From Streptomyces aquilus (GTDB lineage Bacteria > Actinomycetota > Actinomycetes > Streptomycetales > Streptomycetaceae): a DNA stretch of 64,000 bases. The stretch covers positions 6,758,001 to 6,822,000 of the forward strand of contig NZ_CP034463.1 in the NCBI RefSeq assembly GCF_003955715.1, written 5' to 3'. Shown here one piece after another: positions 43,586-52,156 of this stretch; position 1 is the stretch's first letter, and the number at the start of each line of letters is the position of its first letter. The notes beneath the pieces are model-generated. The model was not told where the DNA came from, searched no databases, and was given only the letters and a program-made list of their open reading frames with translations. The translations under genes were made by a program, and so were the position numbers.

Positions 43586-44659
43586 GTGCAGCTGCCACGG
43601 ATCAAGGCGGAGCACACCCCGCATCGCTTCGACGACGGAACCCTCCGGCTCGGCGGCGGGGTCTACGGAGTCGCGGCGGAGATCGCCGATCCGCACGGCT
43701 GGGTCTGGGACGCGCTCACCCTCCTCGACGGCACCACACCGCCGGACCGGATCGAGCGCACCCTCGCGGACAGCCACCCCGCGCTGGGCCCCGAAGGCGC
43801 CCGGCGGCTGCTCGCCGAACTGCTGGACACCGGCTATGTCGAGGACGCCGCCACCCCTCCTCCGGACGGCCTCACCGACCGCGAGCGCGAGCGGTACAGC
43901 AGGAACCACACCTACTTCCGGTACGTCGACCTGCGCCCCGGCAGCGATGCCTGGTCCTCCCAACTGCGCCTCAAGCAGGCCCGCGTGACCGTGCTGGGCG
44001 TGGGCGGCGCGGGCAGCCACGCCGCGTGGGCGCTCGCCGCCGCCGGGGTGGGCGAGCTGCACCTCGTGGACCCCGACGTGGTCGAGGAGTCCAACCTCAG
44101 CCGGCAGGTGCTCTACACCGAGGCCGACCTCGGCCGCCCCAAGGCGGAGACGGCGGCCCGCCGCCTCGCGGCCGTGAACTCGGCCGGCCGCTACACCCAC
44201 GAGAGCCGTCGCGCCGACACCGAGGCCGCGCTCACCGAACTCGTGCGGGACCGGGACGTCTTCGTGCTGTGCGCGGACGAGCCCCGCGGCGACCTGATCC
44301 GGAAGATGACGAACCGGGTCTGCGCGGCCCTGGGCGTGCCGTGGGTGTCCGCCGGCTACAGCGGCCCCCTGGCCACGGTCGGGGTGTACGCACCCGAAGG
44401 CCCCTGCTTCGAGTGCGTCGGCGCCGGCGAGGAGGCCAAGCTCAAACCCGGGTGGACCCCGCACCTGGGCACCGCCGGCGCGCTCGCCCCGGCCGCCGGG
44501 ATCTCCGGACAGCTCATCGCCCACGAGGTCATCGCCCTGCTCACCGGCATCGGCGCCACCCCGCCCGGCTATGTGCGCGGGGTGAACCTGATCGCGCCCG
44601 ACCAGCATGTCTTCGTACGGCACCCGGCCCGGACCGACTGCCCGGTGTGCGGGCCGTGA
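43586..44659 (+). CDS. E1-like ThiF/MccB-type adenylyltransferase with N-terminal PqqD-like domain
   Basis: This 357-residue protein has a PqqD/RRE-like winged-helix N-terminus (about 1-95, ending LLDTGYVEDA) and a ThiF/E1 Rossmann domain (about 130-350). All ATP residues are present: GVGGAGSHAAW, LVDPDVVEESNLSRQ, then GRPKAE. Two Zn-type CxxC pairs (CFECVG, CPVCGP) are also present. It should be an active carboxylate adenylating enzyme, unlike the inactive ThiF-like partners of YcaO enzymes. Relatives MccB and PaaA modify small peptides in microcin C and pantocin A. Its substrate is probably the 46-residue peptide. Confidence 0.85.
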   Translation: MQLPRIKAEHTPHRFDDGTLRLGGGVYGVAAEIADPHGWVWDALTLLDGTTPPDRIERTLADSHPALGPEGARRLLAELLDTGYVEDAATPPPDGLTDRERERYSRNHTYFRYVDLRPGSDAWSSQLRLKQARVTVLGVGGAGSHAAWALAAAGVGELHLVDPDVVEESNLSRQVLYTEADLGRPKAETAARRLAAVNSAGRYTHESRRADTEAALTELVRDRDVFVLCADEPRGDLIRKMTNRVCAALGVPWVSAGYSGPLATVGVYAPEGPCFECVGAGEEAKLKPGWTPHLGTAGALAPAAGISGQLIAHEVIALLTGIGATPPGYVRGVNLIAPDQHVFVRHPARTDCPVCGP

Positions 44660-45861
44660 CGGCCGCCGCGCCGCCGGAGCCGGACCCCACAGTGGTCCTG
44701 TATCCGCTGGAGATGCGGCAGGACCGGGACGAGTGGATCGTCGGACGGCAGGGCAACGACCAGGTCGTCGCCCTGCCCGAGATCGGCATCAACGCGCTCC
44801 GGCTGCTCGCCGAGGGACGCACCGTGGGCCAGACCCGCGGCGCGCTGCGCCAGGACACCGGCCGGGACCTCGATGTCGAGGCGTTCGCCGAGTCGCTGGC
44901 CGCCGCCGGCCTGGTCGCCGCGATCGGGACCCGGCGCTTCGAGACCGCGCCGGTCCCGGTCTCCCTGCCCCGGCTGCGGCAACACCACGTCCGCTGGGTG
45001 CTCGCTCCCATTCTCCATGTCGCCCTCCTCGCCGTCCCCGTGGCCGGACTCGTGGCCGTCGTGCTGCGCGGGCGCTCCCTGCCCACCTGGGACGACCTGG
45101 TGTGGGCGCGCCTGGGCACCGTCAACCTCCTCGTGCAGTCGCTCGCCGCCTGGTGTCTGATCGGCCTGCACGAACTGGCGCACCTGGTGACCGCGCGGGC
45201 CGCCGGGGTCGCCGGGCGGGTCCGGCTGGGCACCCGTCTGCAATTCCTGGTGGCGCAGACCGAGGTGTCCGGGATCTGGCTCAAGGGCCGCCGCGCGCGG
45301 CTCACCGTGTATCTGTCCGGGCTCGCCGTGGACGCCGCCGTCTGGGGCGGCTGCCTGCTCGCCCTCGCGGCCGGCGCCGACTCGCCCCTGCTGCCGGTCG
45401 TCGCGATGACCCTGGTCACCTCCTTCGCCAACCAGTGCCTGGTCTTCATGCGCACCGACCTGTACTTCGTCGCCCAGGACCTGACCGGGTGCCGCAACCT
45501 CTACGGCGACGCCGGCGCGTGGCTCCGCCACCTCGGGGCCCGGCTCCTGGGCCGGGCGAGCCGCGACCCGCTGGCCGGCCGGCGACCCGGTGAACGGCGG
45601 ATGCTGAAGGCGTACGCGGCGGGCGCGGTGGCGGGCTCGATCGCCTGTGTCTTCGTCGGGCTGCGGCTGCTGCTGGACGTCACCTGGCCGCTGCTGGCCC
45701 GCTCCGGCCACCGGCTGCTGACCGACACCGATCCGCTGCTGTGGCTCGACGCCCTCGTCACGGTGCTGCTTCTGACGGGGCTCCAGGTGCTGTGGGCACG
45801 GTTGTGGTGGCGCCGGCACGGGCCGAGGGTGCGCAGGGCGGTGCGCGCCGCACGGCGATGA
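44656..45861 (+). CDS. Membrane M50-type metalloprotease with N-terminal PqqD-like domain
   Basis: This 401-residue protein starts at GTG 44656, overlapping the E1 gene stop. Residues about 10-95 form a PqqD-like winged helix (VALPEIGINALRLLAEGRTV). Several membrane helices follow, with the zinc-site motif HELAH in LIGLHELAHLVTARAAG and a likely third ligand in FMRTDLYFVAQDL. Such proteins are annotated as peptide zinc metalloproteases in RiPP loci and may remove the leader, export the product or give immunity. A second recognition domain in the membrane partner suggests hand-off of the peptide. Confidence 0.82.
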   Translation: MTAAAPPEPDPTVVLYPLEMRQDRDEWIVGRQGNDQVVALPEIGINALRLLAEGRTVGQTRGALRQDTGRDLDVEAFAESLAAAGLVAAIGTRRFETAPVPVSLPRLRQHHVRWVLAPILHVALLAVPVAGLVAVVLRGRSLPTWDDLVWARLGTVNLLVQSLAAWCLIGLHELAHLVTARAAGVAGRVRLGTRLQFLVAQTEVSGIWLKGRRARLTVYLSGLAVDAAVWGGCLLALAAGADSPLLPVVAMTLVTSFANQCLVFMRTDLYFVAQDLTGCRNLYGDAGAWLRHLGARLLGRASRDPLAGRRPGERRMLKAYAAGAVAGSIACVFVGLRLLLDVTWPLLARSGHRLLTDTDPLLWLDALVTVLLLTGLQVLWARLWWRRHGPRVRRAVRAARR

Positions 45862-45892
45862 AGCCGGTCAATTCCGCTGAGCCGGGCGGGCG

Positions 45893-45921
45893 TTGCTTGC
45901 CCGTCAGCCCTGGATTACGTT
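45893..45921 (+). promoter_or_regulatory. Promoter of the large SARP gene, probably leaderless
   Basis: TTGCTT at 45893-45898, a 17-bp spacer and TACGTT at 45916-45921 lie so close to the ATG at 45928 that transcription should start at or next to the A of the start codon. No ribosome site is visible, so the mRNA is likely leaderless. Confidence 0.5.
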
Positions 45922-45927
45922 CTGTGA

Positions 45928-48900
45928 ATGCTCACCCCCCGGCTTTGCTTTCGCGTACTCGGCCCGCTGGAAGTCGAGATCGAAGGGCAGCCCGCCGCGC
46001 TCACCGGACGGCAACGCGCGCTGTGCACCGCACTCCTGCTCCACGCCAACCACGTGGTCTCCGTCGACCGCCTGATCGACTTCCTGTGGGACAGCCGCCC
46101 ACCGGGAGCGGGCGCCGCGCGGGTGCGCGCCCTCGTCGCCGAGGTCCGCCGGGTCCTCGGCCCGCTCGGCCCCAGTCTGCTGACCACGCGTCGGCCCGGC
46201 TACGTCATGCACGCCCGCCCCGGCGAACTCGACCTGCTCACCTTCGAGCAGCTCGTCGAGGACGGTTCGCGCGCCGCGGCGAACGGCGACTGGGACACCG
46301 TGCGCCACCACGCCGAGCAGGCCCTCGGCCTGTGGCGGGGCGAGCCGTTGACCGACCTGCCGGAGGCGGCCGTCAGCGAGGCGGAACGGCGACGGCTCGG
46401 CGAACTGCACCTGGTGGCCCGGGAGAGCGCGGCCGAGGCGGACCTGGAGACCGGCCGGCACCGGCAGGCCGTCGCCGAACTCCTCCGCCTCACCACCGCC
46501 CACCCCCTGCGCGAACGCCCGCACGCGCTGCTGATGCGCGCCCTCCAGGCGGACGGACGGCCCGCCGAGGCACTCCAGGTGTACGCCGACCTGCGCCGCC
46601 GCATGGTCGACGAGCTCGCCCTGGAACCCTCGGACGACCTGCGCACCCTGCACCGGCGGCTGCTGGCCGGCGGCACCGCGCCCACCGCGCCGTCCGTGCG
46701 CCGACCGCCGGCCGCCCGCCCCGCGCCCGCCGCCCCGGCCCGGTCCGAGCGCCGGGTGCCACGCCAACTCCCGCCCGCGCCCCGGCGCTTCGTCGGCCGC
46801 GACGCCGAACTGCGGGGCCTGGACTCCGCTCTGCGCGCCGCCGAACCGCTCGCTCTGCTCGTCGGCCCGGCCGGCGTCGGCAAGAGCGCGCTGGCCCTGC
46901 ACTGGGCCCACCGGGTCGCCGACCGTTTCCCCGACGGACAGCTCTTCCTGGACCTGCGCGGTTTCGACGACGCCGAACCCATGGGCCCCGAGGAAGCGCT
47001 GCCCCTGCTGTTGCAGGGCCTCGGCTGCGGCCCGCGGGACATCCCGCTCGGCACCGAGGCGCAGACCGCCCTGTACCGGACCCTGCTGGCGGACCGCCGG
47101 GTCCTCGTCGTCCTGGACGACGCGGCGGACCCCGCGACCGTACGGCTGCTGCGGCCCGCGTCCACCGGGTCCCTGACCCTGGTGACCAGCCGCGACAAGC
47201 TCAGCGGACTGGTCACGCTCGACGGCGCGTACCGGGTGGCGTGCGACGTCCTGGACCGCACCGGCGCCCTGGAGCTGATCAGCGCCGTGGTCGGCGCCGA
47301 GGCCGTCGACGCCGATCCGGCGGCCGCCGCCGAACTGGTCGAGCTCTGCGACCGCCTGCCGCTGGCCCTGTGCGTCGCCGGTTCATGGATCGGCGGCAGC
47401 CCCGGCGGCATCCGCACCTACGTCCGTGACCTCGCCGACCGCGGCCGGCTCGCCCGGCTGCATGTCGAGGGCGAGGAGAGCATCGCCGTACGCGCGGCAC
47501 TCGACATGTCGTACGGCGCCCTCCCGGACGCCGCCCGGCGCGCCTTCCGGCGGCTGGGCCTGCTCCCCGGCACCGGTCGCTCGCTCCGCGCCGCCGCCGC
47601 GGCCGCGCACACCGACGAGGCCGCGGCGACCGACCTGCTGCGGCTGGCCCAGCGGGTGCACCTGCTGCACGACGCCGGTCGCGGCCGTACCGCCTGGCAC
47701 GACCTCGTCCACGAGTACGCCCGCGACCGCACCGCCGCCGAGGACACGGCCGCCGAACGCGCCGCGGCCGTCGAACGGCTCCTCGACCACTACGTGCAGA
47801 CCGTCGTCAACGCGGCCAGGACGGCGGGCCTGTACGTCATGCGGGACCACCCCGACGCCCTCGACGGCTCGCTGCCACGGGAGTTCCGCACGACGGAGGA
47901 GGCGTACGACTGGTTCGACGCCGAGTGGGACGACATCGCGGCGGCCATCGGCCATGCCGCAGAGCACGGCCCCGCCCGGTTCGCGTGGGCCCTCGTCGAC
48001 GCCTTGCAGGACCTGTTCCACCACCGGCGCCCGCTCGCCGACTGGATGCGGCTGGCCCTGCTGGCCCGGGCCGCCGCCGAACGCGACGGAGACCTGCGCG
48101 GCCAGGTCGCGATGCATGTCTCGGTGGGCCACGCCCGCTGGCGCAACGGGGACCTGCGCGGTGCCCTGACCGAGTACGAACAGGCGGAGGAACGGGCGCG
48201 CACGGCCGACTGGACCCACGGCGAGGCCGTGGCGCTCCAGGGCGCGGCCGTCACCCTGAAACTGCTCGGCGAACCCCTGCGGGCCCTGCCCCGCTACCGG
48301 CGCGCCCTCGCCCTCTACCGCACCCTCGGAGAGGTCAGGAGTGAGGAGGTCATGCTGATCAACATGGCCTCGCTGAACCTGGCCCTGGGCCGGACCGACG
48401 CGGCCGGGGAGGCGGCCGGCGCCGCACTCGCCCTGATCGGCGACACCGCGGACCACCACCGGGCGTTGGCCCTGGTCAACCTCGCCCTGACCCGGCAGAA
48501 GCAGGCCCGGTTCGCCGAGGCGGAGGCCGCGCTGCGCACCTCCTTCCTCGTCTGCCGTGACTCCGGGTCCACCTACGCCGAGGCGGTCGCCCTGGAGACC
48601 CTGGGCCGGGTACGGGCCGACGCGGGCCAGGACGAACGCGCGCGGTCGGCCTACGAGGACGCCCTCGCCATCTCGCTGCGGGCGGAGAACCGCAACTGCC
48701 AGGTCGACTCCCTGGTGGGGCTGGCGGCACTGAAGCTACGGGCCGGCCGGGCGGACGAGGCGGCCGGCCATCTGGACGCCGCGTTCGAGATCGCCGAACG
48801 GACCGGGCATCGTACGGGCCACATCGAGATCCTGGTGGAACGCGCCGCCGTCGCCCGCGCGGCCGGCCTCCCGGGCGTGGCCCTGGACCATCTGGAGAGC

Positions 48901-49320
48901 GCCGCCCGCCTGGCCGTCGACGGCAGCCCGCTCACGCTTCCCCGGGTCCAGGTGGCCGCCGCGGTGATCCGGCTGGAGAACGGCGACCCGGCCGGCGCGC
49001 TGGACATGGCCGAGGAGGCGGTCGCGCTGGCCCGCGACTCCGGCCAGCGCCTGATCCAGGCCCGAGCGGCGCTGGCCCTGGCCGCCGCGCATGAGGTCCG
49101 GGGCGAGGGGGAGCCGGCCGCGGCGGCGCGGGCGCGGGCCGCCGCCCTGTTCGACGCGATCGGCACCCCGGAACCCGCCCGGGCCGCGTTGCACGGACCG
49201 CCCCCCGCCGGCACACGACCACGGCCCGCCGCCCCGCATCGAGAGCTGCCCCTGGACGCGGAGTCCCGGCTCGACCTGTACCTGAACGAACACTTCACCG
49301 AGGCCGGAGACGGGGGATGA
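45928..49320 (+). CDS. AfsR-type SARP regulator (SARP-BTA-NB-ARC-TPR)
   Basis: This 1130-residue protein has an N-terminal SARP winged helix (about 1-95: FRVLGPLEVEIEGQPAALTG) and a bacterial transcriptional activator domain (about 100-245, FEQLVEDGSRAAANGDWDTV). An NB-ARC ATPase follows (about 280-560, LLVGPAGVGKSALALHW), then TPR-like helices (about 690-1090). It resembles AfsR. It probably activates the precursor promoter with its 11-bp repeats when the NB-ARC/TPR part is released by a signal. It is the fourth gene of the locus and has its own promoter. Confidence 0.9.
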   Translation: MLTPRLCFRVLGPLEVEIEGQPAALTGRQRALCTALLLHANHVVSVDRLIDFLWDSRPPGAGAARVRALVAEVRRVLGPLGPSLLTTRRPGYVMHARPGELDLLTFEQLVEDGSRAAANGDWDTVRHHAEQALGLWRGEPLTDLPEAAVSEAERRRLGELHLVARESAAEADLETGRHRQAVAELLRLTTAHPLRERPHALLMRALQADGRPAEALQVYADLRRRMVDELALEPSDDLRTLHRRLLAGGTAPTAPSVRRPPAARPAPAAPARSERRVPRQLPPAPRRFVGRDAELRGLDSALRAAEPLALLVGPAGVGKSALALHWAHRVADRFPDGQLFLDLRGFDDAEPMGPEEALPLLLQGLGCGPRDIPLGTEAQTALYRTLLADRRVLVVLDDAADPATVRLLRPASTGSLTLVTSRDKLSGLVTLDGAYRVACDVLDRTGALELISAVVGAEAVDADPAAAAELVELCDRLPLALCVAGSWIGGSPGGIRTYVRDLADRGRLARLHVEGEESIAVRAALDMSYGALPDAARRAFRRLGLLPGTGRSLRAAAAAAHTDEAAATDLLRLAQRVHLLHDAGRGRTAWHDLVHEYARDRTAAEDTAAERAAAVERLLDHYVQTVVNAARTAGLYVMRDHPDALDGSLPREFRTTEEAYDWFDAEWDDIAAAIGHAAEHGPARFAWALVDALQDLFHHRRPLADWMRLALLARAAAERDGDLRGQVAMHVSVGHARWRNGDLRGALTEYEQAEERARTADWTHGEAVALQGAAVTLKLLGEPLRALPRYRRALALYRTLGEVRSEEVMLINMASLNLALGRTDAAGEAAGAALALIGDTADHHRALALVNLALTRQKQARFAEAEAALRTSFLVCRDSGSTYAEAVALETLGRVRADAGQDERARSAYEDALAISLRAENRNCQVDSLVGLAALKLRAGRADEAAGHLDAAFEIAERTGHRTGHIEILVERAAVARAAGLPGVALDHLESAARLAVDGSPLTLPRVQVAAAVIRLENGDPAGALDMAEEAVALARDSGQRLIQARAALALAAAHEVRGEGEPAAAARARAAALFDAIGTPEPARAALHGPPPAGTRPRPAAPHRELPLDAESRLDLYLNEHFTEAGDGG

Positions 49321-49372
49321 GACGGGGGATGAGACGGGCGCGGGCCCACGGAGGGCTTGGTCGAGGCGGACG

Positions 49373-50167
49373 TCAGTGAGGCGTCGCCGTGTGGGCGGCG
49401 GCCGGGACGAGATCCGGGTCCCGGGCCAGGATCCGCTCGCGCAGGGCACGCAGTTCGGGACCCGGCTCGCACGCCAGCAGATCGGTCATCCGCAGGCGCA
49501 GCAGGTCGAAGCAGTCCAGCGCGTCCGCCTGCCGGCCGACCTGATGGAGAGCGAGCATGAGCAGACCGGTGACCTTCTCGTCGAAGGGATGCATGTCCGC
49601 CAGCCGGCTCAACCGCCGCAGGCACTCCTCGACCCGCCCGGCCCGCAGACCGAGTTCGGCGCTGCCGACCAACGCCTCCCGGTGCTCGCGTCGCAACGCC
49701 ACCCGGGCCGTCTCCGCCCAGGGGGTGCGCACGTCGGACAGCGGTTCGCCGCGCCACAGCTCCAGCGCCCGGGTGAACAGATCGAGCGCGCGTTCGGTGC
49801 CCCCGTCCCTGGCGCTGAGCCGGGCCTCCCGTACCAGGGCGCGGAACCGCACGGTGTCCACACTCCGCTCGTCGATGACGAGGACGTATCCGCCGCGCCT
49901 GCGGGACAGTTCGAAGGCCTCGTCGGCAGAGGCCCGGCCGACTCCACCCAGCGCCTTGCGCAGCCGCGTGGCCTGGATGTAGAGCGCCTCGCGCGGATGC
50001 TGGGGCAGCCGCTCCGGCCACACGCGCTCCGCCAGGACCTCGTCGGCCACGAAGGCGCCCGGAGTCCAGGCCAGGGCGGCCAGCAGAAGTTTCGTGCCGT
50101 GCGCGAGCGGCACCCGTTCGCCGGTGCGGACGTGTGCCTCCACGCATCCGAGCAGTTGTATGTCCAT
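49373..50167 (-). CDS. Small SARP-family activator
   Basis: This 264-residue protein is a classic SARP: an N-terminal winged helix (MDIQLLGCVEAHVRTGERVP to REALYIQATRLRKALGG) and a BTA domain (VRFRALVREARLSARDGGTE to LRALRERILARDP). It is the same type as ActII-ORF4 and DnrI. It is convergent with the large SARP, 52 bp apart. The ATG at 50167 has GGGGGC upstream. Two SARPs beside one precursor promoter suggest a cascade or a heteromeric control. Confidence 0.9.
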   Translation of the reverse strand: MDIQLLGCVEAHVRTGERVPLAHGTKLLLAALAWTPGAFVADEVLAERVWPERLPQHPREALYIQATRLRKALGGVGRASADEAFELSRRRGGYVLVIDERSVDTVRFRALVREARLSARDGGTERALDLFTRALELWRGEPLSDVRTPWAETARVALRREHREALVGSAELGLRAGRVEECLRRLSRLADMHPFDEKVTGLLMLALHQVGRQADALDCFDLLRLRMTDLLACEPGPELRALRERILARDPDLVPAAAHTATPH

Positions 50168-50211
50168 GGCGCCCCCGTATCCGGAACCACTGAGGCCACC
50201 ACTGTGCCGGG

Positions 50212-50244
50212 CCGCTGTTCGGCTCCCGCACGGATCCCGCACGG
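50212..50244 (-). promoter_or_regulatory. 11-bp direct repeats upstream of the small SARP gene
   Basis: On the minus strand CCGTGCGGGAT (50244-50234) and CCGTGCGGGAG (50233-50223) are followed by the weaker CCGAACAGCGG (50222-50212), all 11 bp apart. This is SARP-like spacing 45-77 bp before the small SARP start. The stretch also lies within an 11-bp inverted repeat (50207-50217 with 50253-50263), which could be a terminator for the upstream methyltransferase gene. Confidence 0.4.
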
Positions 50245-50273
50245 CCGCCGAGCAGCGGCCCGGAGCCGGGGCG

Positions 50274-51011
50274 TCAGCGGTGTCCGGCGACGGTGACGAT
50301 CTCGGGGCTCGCGGCGCTGACCGGCCCCCGCCCCCAGTCCCCGTACTGCTCCACGACCGCCAGACCGGCCTCGGCCAGGAGGCGCTCGATACCGTACGGG
50401 TCGAGGAGCCGGAGCGTGGTGGTGCTGATCTGGGGGTGGTCCCAGCGGACGCCCTCGTAGGTCTCGGTGAATGTGACCCGGTCGCCGACGACGGGGTAGG
50501 AGACCTCCCGCCACATCCACGCGACCGATCCCGCGGCGTCGGCGCCCTCGTGGATCTGCTCGGGGCCCCAGCCCTCCCACCCCCGGCCGGCCGGGTTCAC
50601 CACGTCGAACACGAACCGCCCCCCGGCGCGCAGCGCGTTCCGGACGGCGTGCAGGGCCTGTCGTACGTCGTCGTCCGTGACGAGAGCCTGAAAAGCGTGG
50701 CCGGTCATCACGACGAGGTCGAACTCCCCGTGCCAGAAGTGCGAACGCAGATCCCCGAGCACCCACTCCACACGCGGCTCCCGCCGCCGCGCCTGTACGA
50801 GCATGGCGGCGGCCGGATCGACCCCCACGAGCCGCCCGTGATGCCCCACGGCCCGCGCCCGGGCGAGCAGCCGCCCGGTACCGCAGCCGACGTCGAGGAC
50901 GGCGGCGGCGTCCCGGACGAGGCGGGCGTAGAAGTCGTCGCCCGGGCCCCATGGGTGCAGGGAGTCGTACAGCGCGGCGAGCGAGAGATCCGCGAACGAG
51001 CGATCGACCAT
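50274..51011 (-). CDS. Class I SAM-dependent methyltransferase
   Basis: This protein of about 245 residues has motif I AAVLDVGCGTGRLLARA, the acidic loop VGVDPAAAM and post-motif WVLGDLR. The fold is the broad Methyltransf_25-type group, and the substrate is not readable. It lies 106 bp upstream of the small SARP gene in the same direction. It could tailor the RiPP product or be an unrelated neighbour. The ATG at 51011 is chosen; an ATG at 51029 is also in frame. Confidence 0.83.
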   Translation of the reverse strand: MVDRSFADLSLAALYDSLHPWGPGDDFYARLVRDAAAVLDVGCGTGRLLARARAVGHHGRLVGVDPAAAMLVQARRREPRVEWVLGDLRSHFWHGEFDLVVMTGHAFQALVTDDDVRQALHAVRNALRAGGRFVFDVVNPAGRGWEGWGPEQIHEGADAAGSVAWMWREVSYPVVGDRVTFTETYEGVRWDHPQISTTTLRLLDPYGIERLLAEAGLAVVEQYGDWGRGPVSAASPEIVTVAGHR

Positions 51012-51086
51012 CGCGGCAGTGTCCCACACGCTACTGAACGGCGTGACAGGATCAGGCCTCCATCACCCTGGAGGGAGCGGGAGTTG

Positions 51087-51470
51087 TTGCACCACGTCGA
51101 GCTGTGGGTGCCGGACCTGGAGCGGGCGGTGACGTCCTGGGGCTGGCTGCTGGAACGGCTGGGCTGGGAGCCGTACCAGAACTGGGCGGCGGGACGCAGC
51201 TGGCGCATGGGGGAGACGTACGTCGTCCTGGAACAGTCGCCGGCGCTGACGGACACCCGGCACGACCGCATGCGGCCGGGCCTGAACCACCTCGCGTTCC
51301 ACGTCCGGAGCCGCGCCGAACTGGACGCGCTGGTGGCGGAAGCACCGGGGCACGGCTGGACGCTGCTCTTCCCGGACCGGCATCCGTACGCCGGCGGAGC
51401 CGAGCATTACGCGGGGTATCTGGAGGACGGGGACGGGTTCGAGGTGGAACTGGTCGCCGGGGCGGGCTAA
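51087..51470 (+). CDS. VOC-family (glyoxalase-like) protein
   Basis: This protein of about 127 residues begins LHHVELWVPDLERAVTSWGW and has MRPGLNHLAFHVRS and YAGYLEDGDGFEVELVA, the paired beta-alpha-beta units of the VOC fold with metal-site His and Glu. It is a possible lyase, isomerase or drug-binding protein. The TTG start (51087, or 51084) has GGAGGG upstream; no ATG is available. Confidence 0.78.
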   Translation: MHHVELWVPDLERAVTSWGWLLERLGWEPYQNWAAGRSWRMGETYVVLEQSPALTDTRHDRMRPGLNHLAFHVRSRAELDALVAEAPGHGWTLLFPDRHPYAGGAEHYAGYLEDGDGFEVELVAGAG

Positions 51471-51511
51471 TTGGTTCGACAAGGGGTGCCGGGGGAGTCA
51501 TGCTCTCCCCG

Positions 51512-52015
51512 ATGACTCGAACCGACACCCCCGCCGCCTGGGACGAACGCACCCAGCTCACCACCTTCCTCGACTACGCCCGGGCCACCGCGCTGGCCAA
51601 GTGCGAGGACGTCTCCGCGGAGAACGCCGTGAAGGCCCCGCTGCCGGGCTCACCGCTCATGACCCTGTCCGGCCTGATCAACCATCTGCGCTGGGTCGAG
51701 TACTGGTGGTTCCAGGTCGTGTTCCTCGGCGAGGAGGACGAGGGCCCCTGGACGGACGAGGACCCGGACCGCGAGATGCGGATCGCGGTCGACATGCCGC
51801 TGGCGGACGTCCTGCGCGACTACGAGGAACAGTCCGCCCGCTACCGCGAGCTGGTCGCCGCGAACGACCTGGACACCCAGGCGAAACGCCCCATCCGCGA
51901 CGGCCGCCACCCCGACCTCCGCTGGATCCTCCTCCACCTGATCGAGGAAACGGCCCGCCACAACGGGCACTTGGACATCGTGCGCGAACTGGTGGACGGG
52001 GCGACCGGGGTGTGA
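51512..52015 (+). CDS. DinB-like (DUF664) protein
   Basis: This protein of about 167 residues is a four-helix bundle with metal-ligand His positions in LSGLINHLRWVEYWWFQVVF and LLHLIEETARHNGHLDIVRE. The family includes mycothiol- or bacillithiol-dependent transferases. An ATG at 51500 is also in frame, but its ribosome site would be too close. A hairpin terminator follows. Confidence 0.85.
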   Translation: MTRTDTPAAWDERTQLTTFLDYARATALAKCEDVSAENAVKAPLPGSPLMTLSGLINHLRWVEYWWFQVVFLGEEDEGPWTDEDPDREMRIAVDMPLADVLRDYEEQSARYRELVAANDLDTQAKRPIRDGRHPDLRWILLHLIEETARHNGHLDIVRELVDGATGV

Positions 52016-52035
52016 TGGTCCGGGGCAGCAGCACA

Positions 52036-52065
52036 AAGGCCCGCGCCTGGGTGGGCGCGGGCCTT
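52036..52065. terminator. Bidirectional hairpin terminator
   Basis: AAGGCCCGCGCC at 52036-52047 pairs perfectly with 52054-52065 around a 6-nt loop, between the convergent DinB-like gene and the inverted oligopeptide operon. It serves as the 3' end for both. Confidence 0.8.
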
Positions 52066-52156
52066 CGTCTCCCCTGGAAGCGGACGTTCGCGGGCTCGGG
52101 TCAATGGGCCTGAAAGTCCGGTCCCGGTAGGGGGCGGCTGACGGTAAAGGGGTGTG

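Noticed and set aside
36628..52110. Shared 15-mer GCTCGGGTCAATGGG near 36629 and 52094
   Set aside because: A single 15-bp match is expected by chance in a window of this size and composition; the flanks differ.
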